Source of the DNA: Gemmatales bacterium
GTDB lineage: Bacteria > Planctomycetota > Planctomycetia > Gemmatales > HRBIN36
Direction of reading: 5' to 3'
DNA: 43,201 nt
Assembly (NCBI GenBank): GCA_025060195.1
Contig: JANXCQ010000009.1
Location: 86,241 to 129,441 of the forward strand
Positions within the stretch are counted from its first letter, which is position 1; the number at the start of each line of letters is the position of its first letter. Position numbers and translations under genes: made by a program. Below are positions 8,254 to 16,410 of this stretch, piece after piece. Under the pieces are notes generated by a model that ran no database searches, was not told the origin of the DNA, and saw only the letters and a program-made list of their open reading frames with translations.

Positions 8254-8641
8254 AGCCGGCCCCTCGGCTCGTAGGTATTCTCATGACAGCTCGGCACGGA
8301 GTGATGCCAACCTGGAGTAAATGCTGACACCGGCGCCGTTTCGTCGGCTCGCCGGCGCGAGCTGAGCCTTAGCAGTTTAGCTTTCCGACGTCGCTCCTAC
8401 GGCCTCGCACCCCTCGGAGGCGGACGTCAGTTGCCAGTTGCAATCGTTTGTCCCGACCCGAGTTCCGGCTTTTCTATACTGATTAAGTTTATCAGATTTT
8501 GTTAATCCCTTCCAGTAGTTCTGAACACTTACCAAATCATAGCACATAAGGTGCATCTTGTCGTTACCAGTAGCAAATAGTCGCCACTATAATGGGCTTG
8601 GTGCCTCCTAATTTGAAAGCAATTAAGGCGGGTTTGCTAAG
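8254..8641. other. Divergent intergenic region between FHA-STAS and CPBP genes
   Basis: This 388-base region must carry promoters in both directions. The part from about 8470 to 8600 is clearly AT-richer than its surroundings (for example ATTAAGTTTATCAGATTTTG) and holds a good plus-strand promoter, listed separately. No ORF or RNA gene was recognised. Confidence 0.6.
8564..8593 (+). promoter_or_regulatory. Sigma-70-type promoter for the CPBP protease gene
   Basis: A perfect -10 hexamer TATAAT (8588-8593) lies 18 bp after TTACCA (8564-8569, 4 of 6 matches to TTGACA). A start about 7 nt later would give a leader of roughly 40 nt to the ATG at 8642. The match is by eye only. Confidence 0.55.
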
Positions 8642-9700
8642 ATGTCTAAGCCTTCGAGCGGCCCCGAGAATATTCCGCCAAAACGGCCCGTAGCTAACGA
8701 TTTCGCTGAGTGGTGGGTTCAGGTGCCCGAGGTCGAGCCTTTGGAGCCACGAGGGTTTACCCTTGTCCCATCGATTGTACCGTTACCATCCGTGCCAACG
8801 GTTTGGCCAGTAATTCCGCCGGCCGTTGAAACGCCCAACGCGCCTGAACAGCGGTGTGCGCATTGTGGCCGTGGGGTCCTACGGCATGATGTGTATTGCC
8901 GATGGTGCGGTGCTCGGTGGCTAAACGTTCCCGAGGTAATTCCAGTCGAGACCAATAACCTGAGGCCCCGCGAAAGGAGGTGGCATGCTCTCATAAAGGT
9001 GGCTGTGGGCTATTTGTTACTACTAGCGGTAATCGCCGGTTCTGCGGTATGGCTGGTAGCCCGTGCGGAAGCGCTCGATTTAGACATCGATGGGGGAACT
9101 CTATCCGAACGGGATTTTGATATTTTTTCAGGGCTGGCCTTGGAACAAATGACGTTAGCGGCCATAGGGAGTTCTGTGGTAGTGTTGCTGACTTGGGCGG
9201 TGGTCGGTTCGCTTTGCCCCGTGCCGCGGCCGCAGCCGATTTACCGCCTGCTTGCCTGGACCCTCGGACCCTTCCTCATTCTTCCCGTTTTGTTACTGGT
9301 GAACATGGTGTACTCCCTGGCCCTGCGCCACCTGGTGAGTTACGACGAACTCGAAATTCGACTGATGCAACAATTGTCGCACTGGCCGTGGTTCTGGGTG
9401 CTGTTGACAGTCCAGCCTGCTCTCTTCGAAGAGCTATTCTTCCGCTATCTGATGTTGGGAGCTTTTCATCAGGCCTTTCAAAGCAATAGCAAAGCTTCGG
9501 CTCAACATTTGTCCGTGTTTCTCAGCAGTCTGTTATTCGCCATTGCCCATTTAGGTCAACCATTGCATCTGCCATATCTTTTCCTAGTCGGCCTTGTCCT
9601 CGGCTACTTGCGACTGGCAAGCGGTGGATTGGCTTTGCCCATAATCATTCACTTCTTACACAACGCCGCTGCGTTAGGATTGCTCTGGCTCACAGAGTGA
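8642..9700 (+). CDS. CPBP-family intramembrane metalloprotease with zinc ribbon
   Basis: The protein has 352 residues. A Pro-rich N-terminal tail leads into a zinc ribbon (CAHCGR...CRWCGARW, about residues 77-97). About six membrane segments follow, with the CPBP (Abi/CAAX protease and bacteriocin-processing) motifs: EELFFR (E263, E264, R268), FAIAHLG (H303) and HFLHN (H337, H340, N341). The two Glu and the His residues form the intramembrane metalloprotease active site, and all are present. The substrate is unknown; zinc-ribbon tails may sense metal or bind a partner. It stands alone, with its own promoter. AAGGCGGG about 10 nt before the ATG is a modest Shine-Dalgarno. Confidence 0.9.
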   Translation: MSKPSSGPENIPPKRPVANDFAEWWVQVPEVEPLEPRGFTLVPSIVPLPSVPTVWPVIPPAVETPNAPEQRCAHCGRGVLRHDVYCRWCGARWLNVPEVIPVETNNLRPRERRWHALIKVAVGYLLLLAVIAGSAVWLVARAEALDLDIDGGTLSERDFDIFSGLALEQMTLAAIGSSVVVLLTWAVVGSLCPVPRPQPIYRLLAWTLGPFLILPVLLLVNMVYSLALRHLVSYDELEIRLMQQLSHWPWFWVLLTVQPALFEELFFRYLMLGAFHQAFQSNSKASAQHLSVFLSSLLFAIAHLGQPLHLPYLFLVGLVLGYLRLASGGLALPIIIHFLHNAAALGLLWLTE

Positions 9701-9825
9701 AGAATATTCCAGCGTATCCGAGTGAATCGCACCTCACTGCTCCGACAGAAAGCCGAGTCAAATGCACCCTGGCGCTAGCTTCGTTGTTCGAAGTTCTTTC
9801 CAGTTTGTCCCCAGGTGCAATCGGG

Positions 9826-10470
9826 TTACTTATCTAAAGCGGCTTCGACGGCCGACACAATGGTGCTCACCTCCACCATAGCACCCAGGCCTTCGTCGCC
9901 ACAGGCCAAGCGTTTCACCACCGGCGCGAGTACCCGCAGTTTCGGACAAGCCTGATTGATGTGATGGCATAGAGCGGTGGCCTCTGTGACCGCTGTCCAA
10001 GCGTCGTTCCAAGGGGAAACGGCGTGGTCGGCAAGCAGCTGGCTGAGATGGCGTAAGGTCGCGGGATGTTCCCACATGGCCGTATTCATTGCAGGCGCCA
10101 GCACAATCGGACGTTCGCGGTGCCAGGCTCGGTAAATGCACGTTAATAAGTTGTCGCACAATCCTAAGGCGAACTTCGCCAACGTGTGCGCGTCGAGCGG
10201 AGCGACGAGCAATAAGTCGGCCCAGCGGCGCAACTCAATGTGCAAGATCGGGTCGTCGCGTTGATAAACTTGGCCTAGTCGGCGTCGGGGCCATTCGTCC
10301 GCATCCCGTAAGATACTCCCACCTGGTAGCACACTAGCATCCCAAAAATACTCCGCCGATTCGGTGACCACGACGCGAACCTCATGACCCCGCTGCGTGA
10401 GCGTTTCAAAAAGCACGGGCGTGCGAATTGCCGCCACGGAGCCAGTAACTCCCAAGATAATTTTCGCCAT
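9826..10470 (-). CDS. coaC: Flavoprotein, phosphopantothenoylcysteine decarboxylase (CoaC-type)
   Basis: A 214-residue HFCD-family flavoprotein. Visible motifs are the N-terminal FMN loop (LGVTGSVAAI), the active-site strand with APLDAHTLAKFALGLCDNLL, the PxMN-like substrate clamp APAMNTAMWEHP, and the C-terminal LACGDEGLGAM flap with its Cys. This matches the CoaC half of the bifunctional CoaBC (Dfp) protein, which decarboxylates 4'-phosphopantothenoylcysteine in coenzyme A synthesis. The CoaB (synthetase) half is absent here and must be encoded elsewhere if this is the CoA enzyme. A related lantibiotic-type or UbiX-type flavoprotein is less likely because the PxMN and ACGD motifs are both kept. 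No clear Shine-Dalgarno precedes the ATG. Confidence 0.85.
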   Translation of the reverse strand: MAKIILGVTGSVAAIRTPVLFETLTQRGHEVRVVVTESAEYFWDASVLPGGSILRDADEWPRRRLGQVYQRDDPILHIELRRWADLLLVAPLDAHTLAKFALGLCDNLLTCIYRAWHRERPIVLAPAMNTAMWEHPATLRHLSQLLADHAVSPWNDAWTAVTEATALCHHINQACPKLRVLAPVVKRLACGDEGLGAMVEVSTIVSAVEAALDK

Positions 10471-10867
10471 GTCTTTTGCCGTTGCGCTCCTTGGGTAAGA
10501 CGAGGACGAGTGAGCCTCGATGGCTGCTATGTAGTCCAGTTTAGAGACTGCGGCCTAGAGCCGAGGAGACCTGATCGAACGTAAGCCCACGGCCTATTTC
10601 GTTTGTGCTTAGCGATACCGCGCCGGGTGCGGAGCACCAGAGATACATAGAATGAGAAGGGAAAAAGGAGAAGCAAATAATCGCTCGTCGGGTCTCGGCA
10701 CCGCAGAGGAGGAGAGTGTGTCGAATAGCAGGAGCACCGAAATAGGGCATGGAACGCCCTGGGCCACGGAAGTTTTGCCGCGGCGAGCTAGCAGGGCCAG
10801 TGCGAGCCAGACACGCCGATGGCCCTCGACTGGCGAAATATCTCTGGCGAACGAATCCGACTCCAAT
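10471..10867. other. Intergenic region upstream of the histidine kinase
   Basis: The frame of the kinase is open from 10652, but the 72 extra residues are Ser/Arg-rich and unlike a sensor N-terminus, so I treat 10652-10867 as probable leader. No promoter box stood out. The region also carries the promoter of the flavoprotein gene on the minus strand. Confidence 0.45.
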
Positions 10868-12250
10868 ATGGGCTCAGAAACGATCGTCCTGAAAATTCGT
10901 TGGATTGGCGTCGTGCTCGGCTTGCTCTGGGTAAACTTGGCACCCAGCAGCGAGCACCGTTGGACGCTAAACGGCATCCTGTTGTTGGGATTGGGATACG
11001 CCCTTTGGGATACCTGGACCACGATGCGGGGTTGGAAACTAATCCAACGTTATCCGCTCATCATTTCCCTATTAGAAGCAATTTTTATCGGACTACTATG
11101 CTACTATGATGCAGGTTTACGCAGTCCGTTTCGGTACTATTATCTATTGTCGCTCATCATTTGTGCCTTACGTTACCGCCCGCTGGTAACATACGTAACC
11201 TTCGGACTGCACAGTGCCAGCTATGGCATGCTTTATCTGCTGCGTTCATGGGGCGAGACCCCTGCGGGAGAATTTCTGCTTGGGTTGGTCTTGATGGGCT
11301 GGGTGGCGTGGGCCGCGGATGCCTTAGCCTCATGGCTCAAGGAAACCGGAGAACGTCTGCGGCGACTCAACGCCGAACTCGAAAAAGAGCGGAGCAGCCT
11401 GGAAGCACGTGTCCAGGAACGTACGCGGCAACTGCAGGAGGCCCAGGCCAGCCTGCTGCATCAGGAAAAGATGGCCGCCTTCGGCTTACTCGCCGCAGGC
11501 ATCGCTCACGAAGTCGGCAACCCGTTGGCCTGCATCAGTTCCCTGGTGCAATTGCTTCAGCGACGCGTCCAAGATACCCAGGTGCAGGAAAAACTGGCCC
11601 TGGTCAACGAGCAACTGCAACGTATCCAAGCCATTGTGCGGGAATTGGTAGATTTCAGTCGCCCGGCCAGCCGCGAACGGGTGTGGACCCGGGTCGAATC
11701 TATCGTTCAGCAGGCCCTCAATATCGCCAAATACTACAAACGAACACGGGGTAAGACCATCACTACGGACTTGGCGTCCGATTTGCCTGCCATTTACGTG
11801 GTTCAGGATCAATTGGTGCAAGCTCTGCTTAACCTCGTGCTCAACGCCATTGACGCCACGTCGCTGGGAGGGCGCATTTCCATTCGGGCGCACGTGACGG
11901 GCGACGAGTTGCGCATCTGCGTATGTGATGATGGCCCAGGTATTCCCCTGGAAGACCAAGCACGCCTCTTCCAGCCTTACTTTACCACCAAGCCACATGG
12001 TACGGGGCTAGGGCTTTTTGTGACGCAACGGTTAGTGCAGGAACACCAGGGCCATGTCAGTTTTCATTCGCAGCCAGGACAAACCGAATTTTGTATTCAC
12101 CTGCCGCTGTCGGCGATCACGAATCATGACCCAACGAACGGCCAAGCTGCGCTCTTGACCACTTGGGAACGACGCCATGGGACTGAAATTCACGAATTCC
12201 ATCCCCGAGGCCAGCAGTCCGCCAACTGCCCGGGTGCTTATTGTGGATGA
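10868..12250 (+). CDS. Membrane sensor histidine kinase, NtrB/AtoS-like
   Basis: The protein has 460 residues when started at 10868. About five or six hydrophobic helices (residues about 8-160) form a membrane sensor without a periplasmic domain. A coiled coil (ERLRRLNAELEKERSSLEARVQERTRQL) follows, then the HisKA box AGIAHEVGNPLACI with the phospho-accepting His214. The ATPase part has NLVLNAIDAT (N box), DDGPGIP (G1) and GTGLGLF (G2). The family autophosphorylates and passes the phosphate to a response regulator, here the NtrC-type protein just downstream, whose ATG lies 74 bp inside this gene. The last 25 or so residues, coded in the overlap, are outside the ATPase fold. The frame is open to 10652; no start has a good Shine-Dalgarno, so the start is uncertain. 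Confidence 0.88.
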   Translation: MGSETIVLKIRWIGVVLGLLWVNLAPSSEHRWTLNGILLLGLGYALWDTWTTMRGWKLIQRYPLIISLLEAIFIGLLCYYDAGLRSPFRYYYLLSLIICALRYRPLVTYVTFGLHSASYGMLYLLRSWGETPAGEFLLGLVLMGWVAWAADALASWLKETGERLRRLNAELEKERSSLEARVQERTRQLQEAQASLLHQEKMAAFGLLAAGIAHEVGNPLACISSLVQLLQRRVQDTQVQEKLALVNEQLQRIQAIVRELVDFSRPASRERVWTRVESIVQQALNIAKYYKRTRGKTITTDLASDLPAIYVVQDQLVQALLNLVLNAIDATSLGGRISIRAHVTGDELRICVCDDGPGIPLEDQARLFQPYFTTKPHGTGLGLFVTQRLVQEHQGHVSFHSQPGQTEFCIHLPLSAITNHDPTNGQAALLTTWERRHGTEIHEFHPRGQQSANCPGAYCG

Positions 12251-13628
12251 CGAGGCCGTGTTACGGCAAACGCTCGCGGAGTTTCTCAGCCAGGAAGGCT
12301 TCCCCGTGAGCACTGCCGCCACTGGCCAGGCAGCGCTGGAACTGGTACGCCAGGAACATTTCGACATCATCTTCTGCGATCTCCAGCTCCCCGATGAAGA
12401 CGGCGTTCGCTTACTGGAAAAAATCCTCCAACTTAGCCCTGATACCTTCGTTCTGGTACTGACGGCCTACGGCAGTTTGGATAGCGCCGTCGAGGCGTTT
12501 AAGCGGGGTGCCCATGATTACCTAGCGAAGCCCGTCCGGTTCGAAGAACTGCTCACTAAGCTGCGGCATCTGATGCGCTACCGCCAGCTGCACCTGGAAA
12601 ATCAATGGCTGCGACGGGAACTGCACCGGCAATACGATTTCGACCAAATCATTGGTGACAGCCCAGCGATGCAGCAAGTATTCGCCCTGGTGCGCAAAGT
12701 GGCGCCGACCCGTTCCACGGTGCTGATCCAGGGCGAAAGCGGCACGGGCAAAGAACTCATCGCGCGGGCGATTCATTACCACAGTCCCGACCGGCAGGAG
12801 CGCTTCCTGGCGATTAACTGCGCCGCCATTCCCCACGACTTGTTAGAAAACCAACTTTTCGGCCACAAGAAGGGAGCATACACGGGCGCTGATCGCGATC
12901 AGGAAGGACTGTTTGTGCGGGCTGGTCGGGGCACTTTGTTTTTTGACGAGATCGCCGAGATGCCCCTGGCCTTGCAGCCGAAATTGTTGCGGGCCATTGA
13001 GCAGAAAGAAATTCTTCCTGTCGGTGCCAATGAGCCTGTCCGCGTGCAGGCCCGAATCTTGGCCGCTACCAACAAGGATTTGGCTCAACTGGTGGAGCAG
13101 GGGAAGTTTCGCGAGGATTTATACTATCGCTTGAATGTCGTAACGATTCACTTGCCGCCGTTACGCGAACGCCGCGAGGACATCCCCGCTTTGGTGGAGT
13201 TTTTTGTTGCTCGACATAGTCGTGAGTTGAAGAAACATTTTGTCGGTGTGGATCACGAGGCCATGAAAATTCTTATGACCGCGCCATGGAAAGGCAATGT
13301 ACGGGAGCTAGAAAACGTCATTCAACGCGCCGTGATTTTGGGCGAGGGGCCTCTGATCACTGCCAAAGATCTGCCGCCAGGCTTGGCTCCCGATCCTTCC
13401 GTTTGCTTCACTGATGATTTGCGGGAAGCGGTGGCTCACTTCGAGAAGCAACATATTCTCCGAATTCTCCGCGAAACTCCCGACAAGAAGGAAGCAGCAC
13501 GCCGCCTGGGCGTTGCTCTCAGTTCGCTGTATCGCAAGATCGAAGAATTGGGTATCGAATTGGAGCCTCGACAGGAGCGCTCTGCGCCCCAAAGTTCCCT
13601 CACGCACACGGCGTCATCACGCCCGTAA
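12177..13628 (+). CDS. NtrC-family sigma-54-dependent response regulator
   Basis: The protein has 483 residues in the classical three-part layout. A receiver domain (VLIVDDEAVLRQ; phospho-acceptor D68 in CDLQLPDEDG; LTAYGS; Lys of AKPV) is followed by an AAA+ domain (Walker A GESGTGKE from residue 186; the sigma-54 contact loop GAYTGA at 233-238; Walker B LFFDEIAEM; arginine-finger region LYYRLNVV). The end is a Fis-type helix-turn-helix (KEAARRLGVALSSLYRKIEEL). It should activate sigma-54 promoters when phosphorylated by the kinase encoded immediately upstream. GAYTGA in place of GAFTGA is a common, functional variant. The target genes are not visible: I found no convincing -24/-12 promoter in the window. 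The 3' end overlaps the next, convergent gene by 12 bp. Confidence 0.95.
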   Translation: MGLKFTNSIPEASSPPTARVLIVDDEAVLRQTLAEFLSQEGFPVSTAATGQAALELVRQEHFDIIFCDLQLPDEDGVRLLEKILQLSPDTFVLVLTAYGSLDSAVEAFKRGAHDYLAKPVRFEELLTKLRHLMRYRQLHLENQWLRRELHRQYDFDQIIGDSPAMQQVFALVRKVAPTRSTVLIQGESGTGKELIARAIHYHSPDRQERFLAINCAAIPHDLLENQLFGHKKGAYTGADRDQEGLFVRAGRGTLFFDEIAEMPLALQPKLLRAIEQKEILPVGANEPVRVQARILAATNKDLAQLVEQGKFREDLYYRLNVVTIHLPPLRERREDIPALVEFFVARHSRELKKHFVGVDHEAMKILMTAPWKGNVRELENVIQRAVILGEGPLITAKDLPPGLAPDPSVCFTDDLREAVAHFEKQHILRILRETPDKKEAARRLGVALSSLYRKIEELGIELEPRQERSAPQSSLTHTASSRP

Positions 13629-14282
13629 GAAAGTCAGCAAGCTCCAGACGAGCAAATGGAACACTCCCAGGCCAATCAAAACTGCGCCGAGTAGAAGCCA
13701 TAACGGCGTCAAGGCACGCTGTGGCGGTTTATCCACCAGGAACTGGCTCAATCTTTCTTCCACATGCTGGCGCCAAGATGCCGGGGCACGCAGCCAATGA
13801 AGCGTTACCGTGTGTAATAACGGCGCGATGCGAATATCGACCACCGCATCATGCTCGGGCCAGCAGATACGGCCAGGCACCAGTTGATATGGCGCGGCTA
13901 GATGCTTGAGTAAATCGTCCAGGGCGGCCTCGGCATCCTCCGCATGGATGGCGTAAATCACCGTAACGTTTTGGCGCCGCCTTACGAGCCAGCGACTAAG
14001 TAAGATCAGTGCCACGACGTAAATCGCGTAGCCAGTCCCATACCAAGCGTCGCCCTGCCCGCGTAGGCGGTGCACTAACCAACTCGGCGGACCGAGCAGA
14101 AAAAAGCCCGATAGACCCAAGAACAAGCCTAGCAGATCACGGCTGCCACGAACTAAAACGGGGTGGCGCAGGTGATATTGCCAGCTTCCTAATACAGTCA
14201 AATAAACGCCCAACGGTAGGCCGATCACCGACCATTCGAGCGACCAGCGCAACCATTCGGGCAGAATCAACATTGCCACCAC
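13617..14282 (-). CDS. Hypothetical membrane protein, four predicted helices
   Basis: A 221-residue protein I do not recognise. It has hydrophobic segments near residues 15-30, 48-65, 82-98 and 195-215. Between the third and fourth lies a soluble part of about 90 residues (VTVIYAIHAEDAEAALDDLLKHL...) that looks like a small alpha/beta domain facing one side of the membrane. The frame opens with two GTG codons and then an ATG at 14273; GGGTGG before the ATG makes either possible. It follows the HNH gene by 6 bp, so they are likely co-transcribed, and it overlaps the convergent response-regulator gene by 12 bp. Confidence 0.7.
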   Translation of the reverse strand: MVAMLILPEWLRWSLEWSVIGLPLGVYLTVLGSWQYHLRHPVLVRGSRDLLGLFLGLSGFFLLGPPSWLVHRLRGQGDAWYGTGYAIYVVALILLSRWLVRRRQNVTVIYAIHAEDAEAALDDLLKHLAAPYQLVPGRICWPEHDAVVDIRIAPLLHTVTLHWLRAPASWRQHVEERLSQFLVDKPPQRALTPLWLLLGAVLIGLGVFHLLVWSLLTFLRA

Positions 14283-14288
14283 CCGGTT

Positions 14289-14933
14289 TCATTTCAGTTC
14301 GACCGACCAATACGCCTCGCTCAGGAACGCTTTCCACGACTGATATTTCGCCTGGGTCAGCTTCTGCGCCAGCAAAGGGCTACGCTTTGGTTTCTCCGGT
14401 TTGCGGATCAAGGTCATGCCCGCCTCTTTCGGGGTACGTCCCCCTTTGCGGATATTGCATTCCAGGCAGGCACACACGACGTTTTCCCAAGTGCTCTCGC
14501 CCCCGCGGCTCCGCGGTATGACGTGGTCTAGGCTCAATTCGCTCGGGGGGAAACGTCGGCCACAGTACTGGCACGTGTTGTTGTCCCGGGCAAAGATATT
14601 GCGCCGATTGAATTTGACCACCGTCCGCGGCACGCGATCATAGTGCAGTAACCGAATGATCCTGGGCACCTGAATCGGCCGTCTTACCGTTCGCACCCAG
14701 TCACCATCGGGAAGTTGTCGAAAATGCTTGGCCCGATATTCACTGACCTCCTGCCAGCTCGCGAAGTCATAGCTGACAAACTGGCCGTCTTCGACATCCA
14801 CAACCTCCGCCACGTTCTTCGACAACAAACAAAACGCGCGATATGCCGACACCACGTGAATCGCCAGATACAGACGATTCAACACCAATACGCTGGATTC
14901 TAAGGCAGGCGGCAGATTCTCGCGATATTTCAT
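14289..14933 (-). CDS. HNH endonuclease-family protein
   Basis: The protein has 214 residues. The first 100 form an N-terminal region (ESSVLVLNRLYLAIHVVSAYRAFCLL). The HNH core follows: CQYCGR, LSLDHVIPRSRGG, WENVVCACLECNIRKGGRTPKEAGM. It has the two zinc CxxC pairs (CQYC and CLEC), the catalytic DH and the Asn of ECN. HNH proteins nick or cut DNA. Versions with this N-terminal part are stand-alone chromosomal genes of many bacteria whose role is not settled, and nothing here marks it as part of a restriction or phage module. AAAAGGG lies about 8 nt before the ATG. The membrane-protein gene follows 6 bp downstream. Confidence 0.88.
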   Translation of the reverse strand: MKYRENLPPALESSVLVLNRLYLAIHVVSAYRAFCLLSKNVAEVVDVEDGQFVSYDFASWQEVSEYRAKHFRQLPDGDWVRTVRRPIQVPRIIRLLHYDRVPRTVVKFNRRNIFARDNNTCQYCGRRFPPSELSLDHVIPRSRGGESTWENVVCACLECNIRKGGRTPKEAGMTLIRKPEKPKRSPLLAQKLTQAKYQSWKAFLSEAYWSVELK

Positions 14934-15168
14934 AGCCCTTTTGGACCCGATAACATCTCAGCAATTCTACACACCTCGCGTCCCGAATGCAAAGATTCTC
15001 AATTATGAAGCCGATGTAAGTTTGCCATGAAGCCTGAGGGAGGCCTGTTTCCGCTGGAGCAACGTAAACTGCCATAGCCAGCAACGGCCCTGGAAAGTCA
15101 GTCGCCCACCCTTCGGGTAATTCGAGTTGCCTTAGCGAATCCGCGCCCGGTCTGCTCGCTTCTTACCG
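14934..15168. other. Short spacer between MgtE and HNH genes
   Basis: Both flanking genes read leftward, so this 235-base spacer should contain the end of the MgtE transcript and the HNH promoter. I saw no strong terminator hairpin or consensus promoter. Confidence 0.4.
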
Positions 15169-16182
15169 TCAAGCCGTCAACAGAGTGCGAGCAAAGCTGA
15201 AATAAGCCAGGAGCGTGGCTAAGTCAGTCATGGTCAAGGCGAGAGGCCCCGCGGCCACACGGGGATCAAGATGGAGTAAGCGCAGAACTGTCGGCACGGT
15301 AACGCCTAAGCAGGCGCCGAGCAGCACGCCGAGACTGATCCCGCCTAAAACAGTGAGAGCGACCGGCCAATGTCCAGGCCAGACGAGCGCCGCTAAACTC
15401 ACAAGCAGTCCCGTTGCGAGTCCGAGTAAGGCTCCCGTCTGGACCTCCCGCCATAGTCGGCCAAACAATAGATACCAACTGACACTCCGCAAATGCAACA
15501 ATTGGAGAATCAAACTCACTGATTGCATGCTGACGGCCTCCGCCAGCGAAAGCACGACCGGGATAAATAAGGCCAAAGCCACGGCGCTCCGGATGTCTTC
15601 CTGAAAGATGCCCGACAGCCACGCGGCGAGCAACCCGCCGACTACGTTGCACGTCAACCACGGAAAACGGGCACGAAAGGCTTGCCAAGGCTCTGTCTGA
15701 CGCGCCGCGGCCAAATGTACTCCCACGAGCTGGAATAAGTCATCCCAGCGTTGCTCCAGTTCGACGCGTTCCTGCGCGTAGAGTTCGATGTCCACCACGC
15801 CCAGCATATGGCCTTCCTCATCCACCACGGGAAAGGCCAAATAGCGATGCAGCACGAAAAACTCGCAGGCGTCCAATAACGTCGCCTGGGCGGGGATAGT
15901 AATAACTTTGGTCACCATGATGTCGGCAATGCGCGTCTGTGGCGGGCTGAGTAATAAGCGACGGGTGGGAACTACACCTCGGAGCCTGCCTTGGTCGTCG
16001 AGCACATAAAGGTAAATAATCCGACTCTGCAAGCGTTGGCAGCGCAGCGACTCGATAGCCTCGGCCACGGTCTGCTCCGCGTGTAACACCGCGAAATCGC
16101 GCCGCATCCAGTTGGTGACCGGTTCGTTCAGTCGAGCTTCTTCGACACTTAGGTACCTTTCCTTGACGCTCCCTTGAGCCAT
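15169..16182 (-). CDS. Short MgtE-like magnesium transporter with tandem CBS domains
   Basis: The protein has 337 residues, against about 450 for standard MgtE. It lacks the N-terminal MgtE_N domain: only some 20 residues precede the CBS pair (VTNWMRRDFAVL...; IADIMVTKVITIPAQATLLDACEFF...LAFPVVDEEGHMLGVVD). Five membrane helices follow. The last region DPRVAAGPLALTMTDLATLLAYFSFA matches the MgtE pore end with its conserved TD. The usual pore segment PLLxGTGGNAGxQ is replaced by IPVVLSLAEAVSMQS, which marks a divergent subgroup. MgtE proteins are Mg2+ channels closed by Mg2+ binding between the CBS and N domains; without the N domain gating must differ. Mg2+ as substrate is inferred from family only. 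Confidence 0.85.
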   Translation of the reverse strand: MAQGSVKERYLSVEEARLNEPVTNWMRRDFAVLHAEQTVAEAIESLRCQRLQSRIIYLYVLDDQGRLRGVVPTRRLLLSPPQTRIADIMVTKVITIPAQATLLDACEFFVLHRYLAFPVVDEEGHMLGVVDIELYAQERVELEQRWDDLFQLVGVHLAAARQTEPWQAFRARFPWLTCNVVGGLLAAWLSGIFQEDIRSAVALALFIPVVLSLAEAVSMQSVSLILQLLHLRSVSWYLLFGRLWREVQTGALLGLATGLLVSLAALVWPGHWPVALTVLGGISLGVLLGACLGVTVPTVLRLLHLDPRVAAGPLALTMTDLATLLAYFSFARTLLTA

Positions 16183-16410
16183 GACTTTTCTCGCTTTTCA
16201 TGAGCTGCGGCCTCCCCGTGATAGGCATCATATGCGCCTCACAAGTTGCCCTAGGACCATTTTGACCTTGCCGATAATAGCAAACTGTCCTATAAGCCAC
16301 TCGCCGCTAATCGGCAGCAACAACACGGCACAACCAAAAGTCCGCTTCTTTATCCCCGACGTGCTCAGAAACACGCATGCTGTCAGGCCCAATCGGGCGG
16401 AGAGAAGAGA
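16183..16410. other. Divergent promoter region, MgtE / lipoprotein
   Basis: Two genes start outward from this 228-base spacer, so it must hold both promoters. No consensus boxes stood out. The plus-strand gene has GGAGAGAAG about 8 nt before its ATG. Confidence 0.4.

Noticed and set aside
10652..10867. 72-residue N-terminal extension of the histidine kinase
   Set aside because: Ser/Arg-rich low-complexity sequence with no domain; the membrane sensor begins just after the ATG at 10868. The start remains uncertain.
14289..14933. HNH gene as part of a restriction or phage defence module
   Set aside because: The neighbours are a membrane protein and an Mg transporter; no methylase, helicase or phage gene is present, and this type is a common stand-alone chromosomal gene.
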